A stretch of 64,000 nucleotides of DNA from Lachnospiraceae bacterium AC3007 (GTDB lineage: Bacteria; Bacillota; Clostridia; Lachnospirales; Lachnospiraceae): the NCBI GenBank assembly GCA_000621405.1, contig JHYK01000011.1, forward strand, positions 59,577 through 123,576, in the 5' to 3' direction. Made by a program: the position numbers and the translations under genes. Below are positions 61,396 through 64,000 of this stretch, one piece after another. The notes below the pieces were generated by a model. That model saw nothing but the letters and a program-made list of their open reading frames with translations, was not told where the DNA came from and searched no databases. Each line of letters starts with the position of its first letter. Position 1 is the stretch's first letter.

Positions 61396-62712
61396 ATGTC
61401 ATTGAAGACGGATAAAAATCATTACATCATAAATGGCGGCAGACCTCTTACGGGGGAGGTAGTGATAGGCGGAGCAAAGAACGCTGCGCTTGCTATCATA
61501 GCCGCTTCTGTCATGACCGACGAGACCGTGACCATAGAGAACATTCCCGATGTCAGGGACACGAATGTCATGATGGAAGCCATGGAGGGTATAGGAGTCA
61601 GGATCAAAAGACTCGACCGCCATACCATAGAAGTCAACGGATCCCAGGTAGATAACGTTAATATCGACACCGAGAATATCAGGAAGATAAGAGCTTCCTA
61701 TTATCTTATCGGTGCTCTTTTGGGCAAGTACCGTCATGCGGAGGTCCCGCTTCCGGGAGGCTGCGATATAGGAAGCCGTCCCATAGACCAGCATGTAAAG
61801 GGCTTCAAGGCTCTGGGTGCTTCCGTTAATATCAAGGGCGGAATAGTCAAGGCTCATGCCGACAGTCTGTCGGGAGCCCATATCTATATGGACGTGGTGA
61901 CCGTAGGCGCGACGATCAATGTAATGCTGTCTGCAGTCATGGCAGAAGGCAAGACCATAATAGAGAATGCCGCGAAGGAACCCCACGTTGTCGATGTAGC
62001 TAACTTCCTCAACAGTATGGGAGCCAATATCAAAGGCGCCGGTACCGATGTGATCCGAATAAGAGGAGTGGAGAGGCTCCATTCGTGTACATACAGTGTT
62101 ATCCCCGATCAGATAGAGGCCGGTACATTCATGTATGCGGCAGCCATCACAAGAGGAGATATACTTGTAAAGAACGTGATCCCCAAGCATCTGGAGTCCA
62201 TATCGGCAAAGCTCGAAGAGATCGGATGCAGTATAGAGGAGTATGATGATGCAGTCCGCGTGACTGCCACAGGAGAGCTTCAGCCCACCCATATCAAGAC
62301 TCTTCCCTATCCCGGCTATCCCACGGACCTCCAGCCTCAGGCAGGTGTCGCGCTTGCTCTTGCAGACGGTGTCAGCACCATCACGGAGAGTATATTTGAG
62401 AGCAGGTTTAAATACGTGGATGAGCTGGCAAGGATGGGAGCGAATGTAAGAGTGGAAGGTAATACTGCCATCATAGACGGTGTGTCCGGATTCTCAGGAG
62501 CCCATATCACAGCTCCCGATCTAAGAGCCGGAGCAGCCCTTGTACTTGCAGCTCTGTCTGCAGAGGGTACTACCGTGATAGATAATGTAAGACTGATCGA
62601 AAGAGGCTATGAGGATTTTGATCAGAAGATAAGAGAACTCGGCGGCGACATCATCAAGACTGCCGATGTAAAGCAGGAAACAAAGAGATCCAAATTCAAA
62701 GTAGTCGGCTGA
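61396..62712 (+). CDS. murA: UDP-N-acetylglucosamine 1-carboxyvinyltransferase
   Basis: First committed step of peptidoglycan synthesis: transfers enolpyruvate from PEP to UDP-GlcNAc (438 aa). Landmarks are 'GGRPLTGEVVIGGAKNAALA', and the active-site loop 'LPGGCDIGSRPIDQH' with the catalytic Cys that fosfomycin alkylates, then 'YPGYPTDLQPQ' and 'AGAALVLAALSAEG'. The C-terminal tail is basic and unusual ('ETKRSKFKVVG'). The ribosome site is poor. Firmicutes often have two MurA paralogs; this may be the MurZ-type copy, but that cannot be decided here. Confidence 0.93.
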   Translation: MSLKTDKNHYIINGGRPLTGEVVIGGAKNAALAIIAASVMTDETVTIENIPDVRDTNVMMEAMEGIGVRIKRLDRHTIEVNGSQVDNVNIDTENIRKIRASYYLIGALLGKYRHAEVPLPGGCDIGSRPIDQHVKGFKALGASVNIKGGIVKAHADSLSGAHIYMDVVTVGATINVMLSAVMAEGKTIIENAAKEPHVVDVANFLNSMGANIKGAGTDVIRIRGVERLHSCTYSVIPDQIEAGTFMYAAAITRGDILVKNVIPKHLESISAKLEEIGCSIEEYDDAVRVTATGELQPTHIKTLPYPGYPTDLQPQAGVALALADGVSTITESIFESRFKYVDELARMGANVRVEGNTAIIDGVSGFSGAHITAPDLRAGAALVLAALSAEGTTVIDNVRLIERGYEDFDQKIRELGGDIIKTADVKQETKRSKFKVVG

Positions 62713-62737
62713 AGATCAGGCTGATGATCTCAGGATA

Positions 62738-63826
62738 TTACAGGATAGCTTCTACATAAAGCCCATGCTCATGGGACAGATCAATGTAATGACTCCCGCA
62801 GTGAACCATAGGATGTGAAAGATCGAGCTTATTGATCAGTACTATGTCCCCCTCAAGACCGTTGGATAAGAGGACACGGTTATTGACATAGCTGTTCACT
62901 ATATATTCCAGAAATGTAAGGATATATTTCGAATCGTATTTCTGAAGGCCCTCGCTCTCGAAGATGCTTATGACCTTAAAAGGACAGAGGGGGCCTCTGT
63001 AGACTCTTGCAGAAGTCATCGCGTCATAGACATCCGCTATGGCAACGATCTTTGCAAAATCATCTATGCGCTCCCCGGTGAGTCCCAGAGGATATCCTGA
63101 CCCGTCGCATCTTTCATGATGCATGAGGGCGGTGTTCTTGATATGATCATCCATGTCGAGGTTCTTCAATATATTGAAGCCTTCGACCGCATGTGTCTTG
63201 ATTATCTGATATTCGTCATCTGTCAGCTTGCTGGGTTTGCTGAGTATCTGCTCGGGTATCCTGAGCTTGCCCACATCATGCAGAAGCCCCGCAACGGTAA
63301 GAGTGTCCACATCGCGATCCGGCATATTGAGCCACATGCCGAAGACATGACAGATGAGAGCCACGTTCATGCAGTGGGCAAAGGTCGGATCGTCGTAACT
63401 TCGCATATTGTGGAGCATGTCAAAGATCTGCAGTCCGGTAGGAGTCCTGGACAGGAGATCATTTGTCTCGTGCAGGAGTCCCTCGGTATCTACTGTTGCG
63501 TTATTGGCATCTGTGAGGAGCGAATTGATATGTCCCTTGAAGTTGTCGACCGCACCTTCAAAACTCGCCTTGAATTCCTTGAATTCCTGAGATGACTTGA
63601 TACGCTGACTGTATGTCATCTCTTCTATCGGGATCTCTTCGATGGGGGTATCGCTTGTGGAATCTTCCTTGACTCTGACAGAGAGAATGGAATAGAACTC
63701 CAGCTTGGTGATGGACTTATCCGTGAGTTCGGTATCTTTGAGGATGACCAGCTGATTATTATAGGTGTAGACGTCCTCAGCGACGACCATTCCCGGGATT
63801 AAGTTCTGAGTAAGTACCCTTGGCAT
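62738..63826 (-). CDS. Soluble HD-GYP domain protein
   Basis: A 362-residue cytoplasmic phosphodiesterase. The N-terminal 130 residues are a short beta-rich unit and a helical segment ('PRVLTQNLIPGMVVAEDVYT'). The HD-GYP domain has 'HDVGKLRIPEQILSKPS', 'HHERCDGSGYPLG' and 'DVYDAMTSARVYRGP'. The C-terminal 70 residues resemble a small beta domain ('NNRVLLSNGLEGDIVLINKL'). It is likely to be a c-di-GMP phosphodiesterase. It is convergent with murA and has its own consensus promoter. Confidence 0.88.
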   Translation of the reverse strand: MPRVLTQNLIPGMVVAEDVYTYNNQLVILKDTELTDKSITKLEFYSILSVRVKEDSTSDTPIEEIPIEEMTYSQRIKSSQEFKEFKASFEGAVDNFKGHINSLLTDANNATVDTEGLLHETNDLLSRTPTGLQIFDMLHNMRSYDDPTFAHCMNVALICHVFGMWLNMPDRDVDTLTVAGLLHDVGKLRIPEQILSKPSKLTDDEYQIIKTHAVEGFNILKNLDMDDHIKNTALMHHERCDGSGYPLGLTGERIDDFAKIVAIADVYDAMTSARVYRGPLCPFKVISIFESEGLQKYDSKYILTFLEYIVNSYVNNRVLLSNGLEGDIVLINKLDLSHPMVHCGSHYIDLSHEHGLYVEAIL

Positions 63827-63863
63827 TCAAATACTCCGATCGATCATAATACAGTCACATCTA

Positions 63864-63892
63864 AGTATAAAAATCTTTCTATCCGATGTCAA
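63864..63892 (-). promoter_or_regulatory. Promoter of the soluble HD-GYP gene
   Basis: On the minus strand: TTGACA (63887-63892), a 17-bp spacer and TATACT (63864-63869), 37 bases before the start codon. Confidence 0.78.
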
Positions 63893-63947
63893 ACTTCATG
63901 TGGAAAAGTTAGAGTAAATTTTTAGTAGGCAGGATAAGAAAATAAAG

Positions 63948-63969
63948 GAAGAGGGGAAGCCCCCTCTTC
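63948..63969. terminator. Hairpin terminator near the window end
   Basis: Perfect 9-bp stem GAAGAGGGG/CCCCTCTTC with loop AAGC. On the minus strand it is followed by CTTTATTTTC, so it probably ends a gene lying to the right of the window. No gene is visible in 63893-64000. Confidence 0.5.
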
Positions 63970-64000
63970 ACAACATACAGTAATTCAAATATGATGTTAA

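Overview
The window looks like chromosomal DNA of an anaerobic gut-type Firmicute, most likely Lachnospiraceae (Clostridia). Base composition is moderate. Translation sites carry strong AGGAGG-type ribosome binding sites, and a tRNA-Trp-type T-box leader is present. Several gene pairings and families here are ones I associate with that group: Y-family polymerase with YolD, FeoA-FeoA-FeoB with a small Cys-rich protein and a DtxR-type regulator, COG4586-type ABC exporters, and membrane HD-GYP proteins. Taxonomy is inference; no rRNA gene is present.

Layout. 1-3.7 kb: the end of a Y-family DNA polymerase, YolD-like partner, an unknown gene, SurE and a lysine/alanine-rich histone H1-like protein. 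3.7-9.5 kb: a three-gene ABC-2 exporter, then a divergent tryptophan ABC importer (trpXYZ) behind a T-box whose specifier reads UGG. 9.5-14.5 kb: dUTPase, tRNA-Ala, a long palindromic repeat, and the ferrous-iron operon with three matching 16-bp operators and its DtxR-type regulator. 14.5-19.4 kb: a hairpin-rich repeat block, tRNA-Cys, argS, a GT39-like membrane glycosyltransferase and a nucleotide-sugar dehydrogenase. 19.4-25.4 kb: a complete F-type ATP synthase operon in which there is no separate delta gene; the delta C-terminal domain is fused to the front of alpha. 25.4-28.9 kb: an AAC(3)-like acetyltransferase, gmd and a lipoprotein.

28.9-42.5 kb is one catabolic regulon for a ketose, polyol or deoxy-sugar: FGGY kinase, GatD-like dehydrogenase, aldo/keto reductase, GatZ-like protein, GatY-like class II aldolase, LacI regulator, a four-gene sugar ABC importer and a FucU/RbsD-like mutarotase. 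Perfect LacI-type palindromes sit in both promoters. 42.5-51 kb: upp, a VOC protein, a second copy of the palindromic repeat, an unknown cyclic-nucleotide-binding-like protein followed by a nuclease-like protein, and the large-form purL. 51-56.6 kb: two tandem GT2 glycosyltransferases, and a YtrA-type regulator with its ABC-2 transporter.

56.7-57.3 kb is a 630-bp noncoding block bounded by inverted repeats and filled with nested hairpins. 57.4-63.9 kb: a RelQ-type alarmone synthetase, a small partner ORF, an HD-GYP protein with an ECF-S-like membrane domain, a tail-anchored coiled-coil protein, murA and a second HD-GYP protein. There are no transposases, phage genes or CRISPR arrays.

The points most worth a second look are the delta-alpha ATP synthase fusion, the noncoding element at 56.7-57.3 kb, the sugar regulon, the unknown pair at 43.8-46.6 kb and the H1-like protein.
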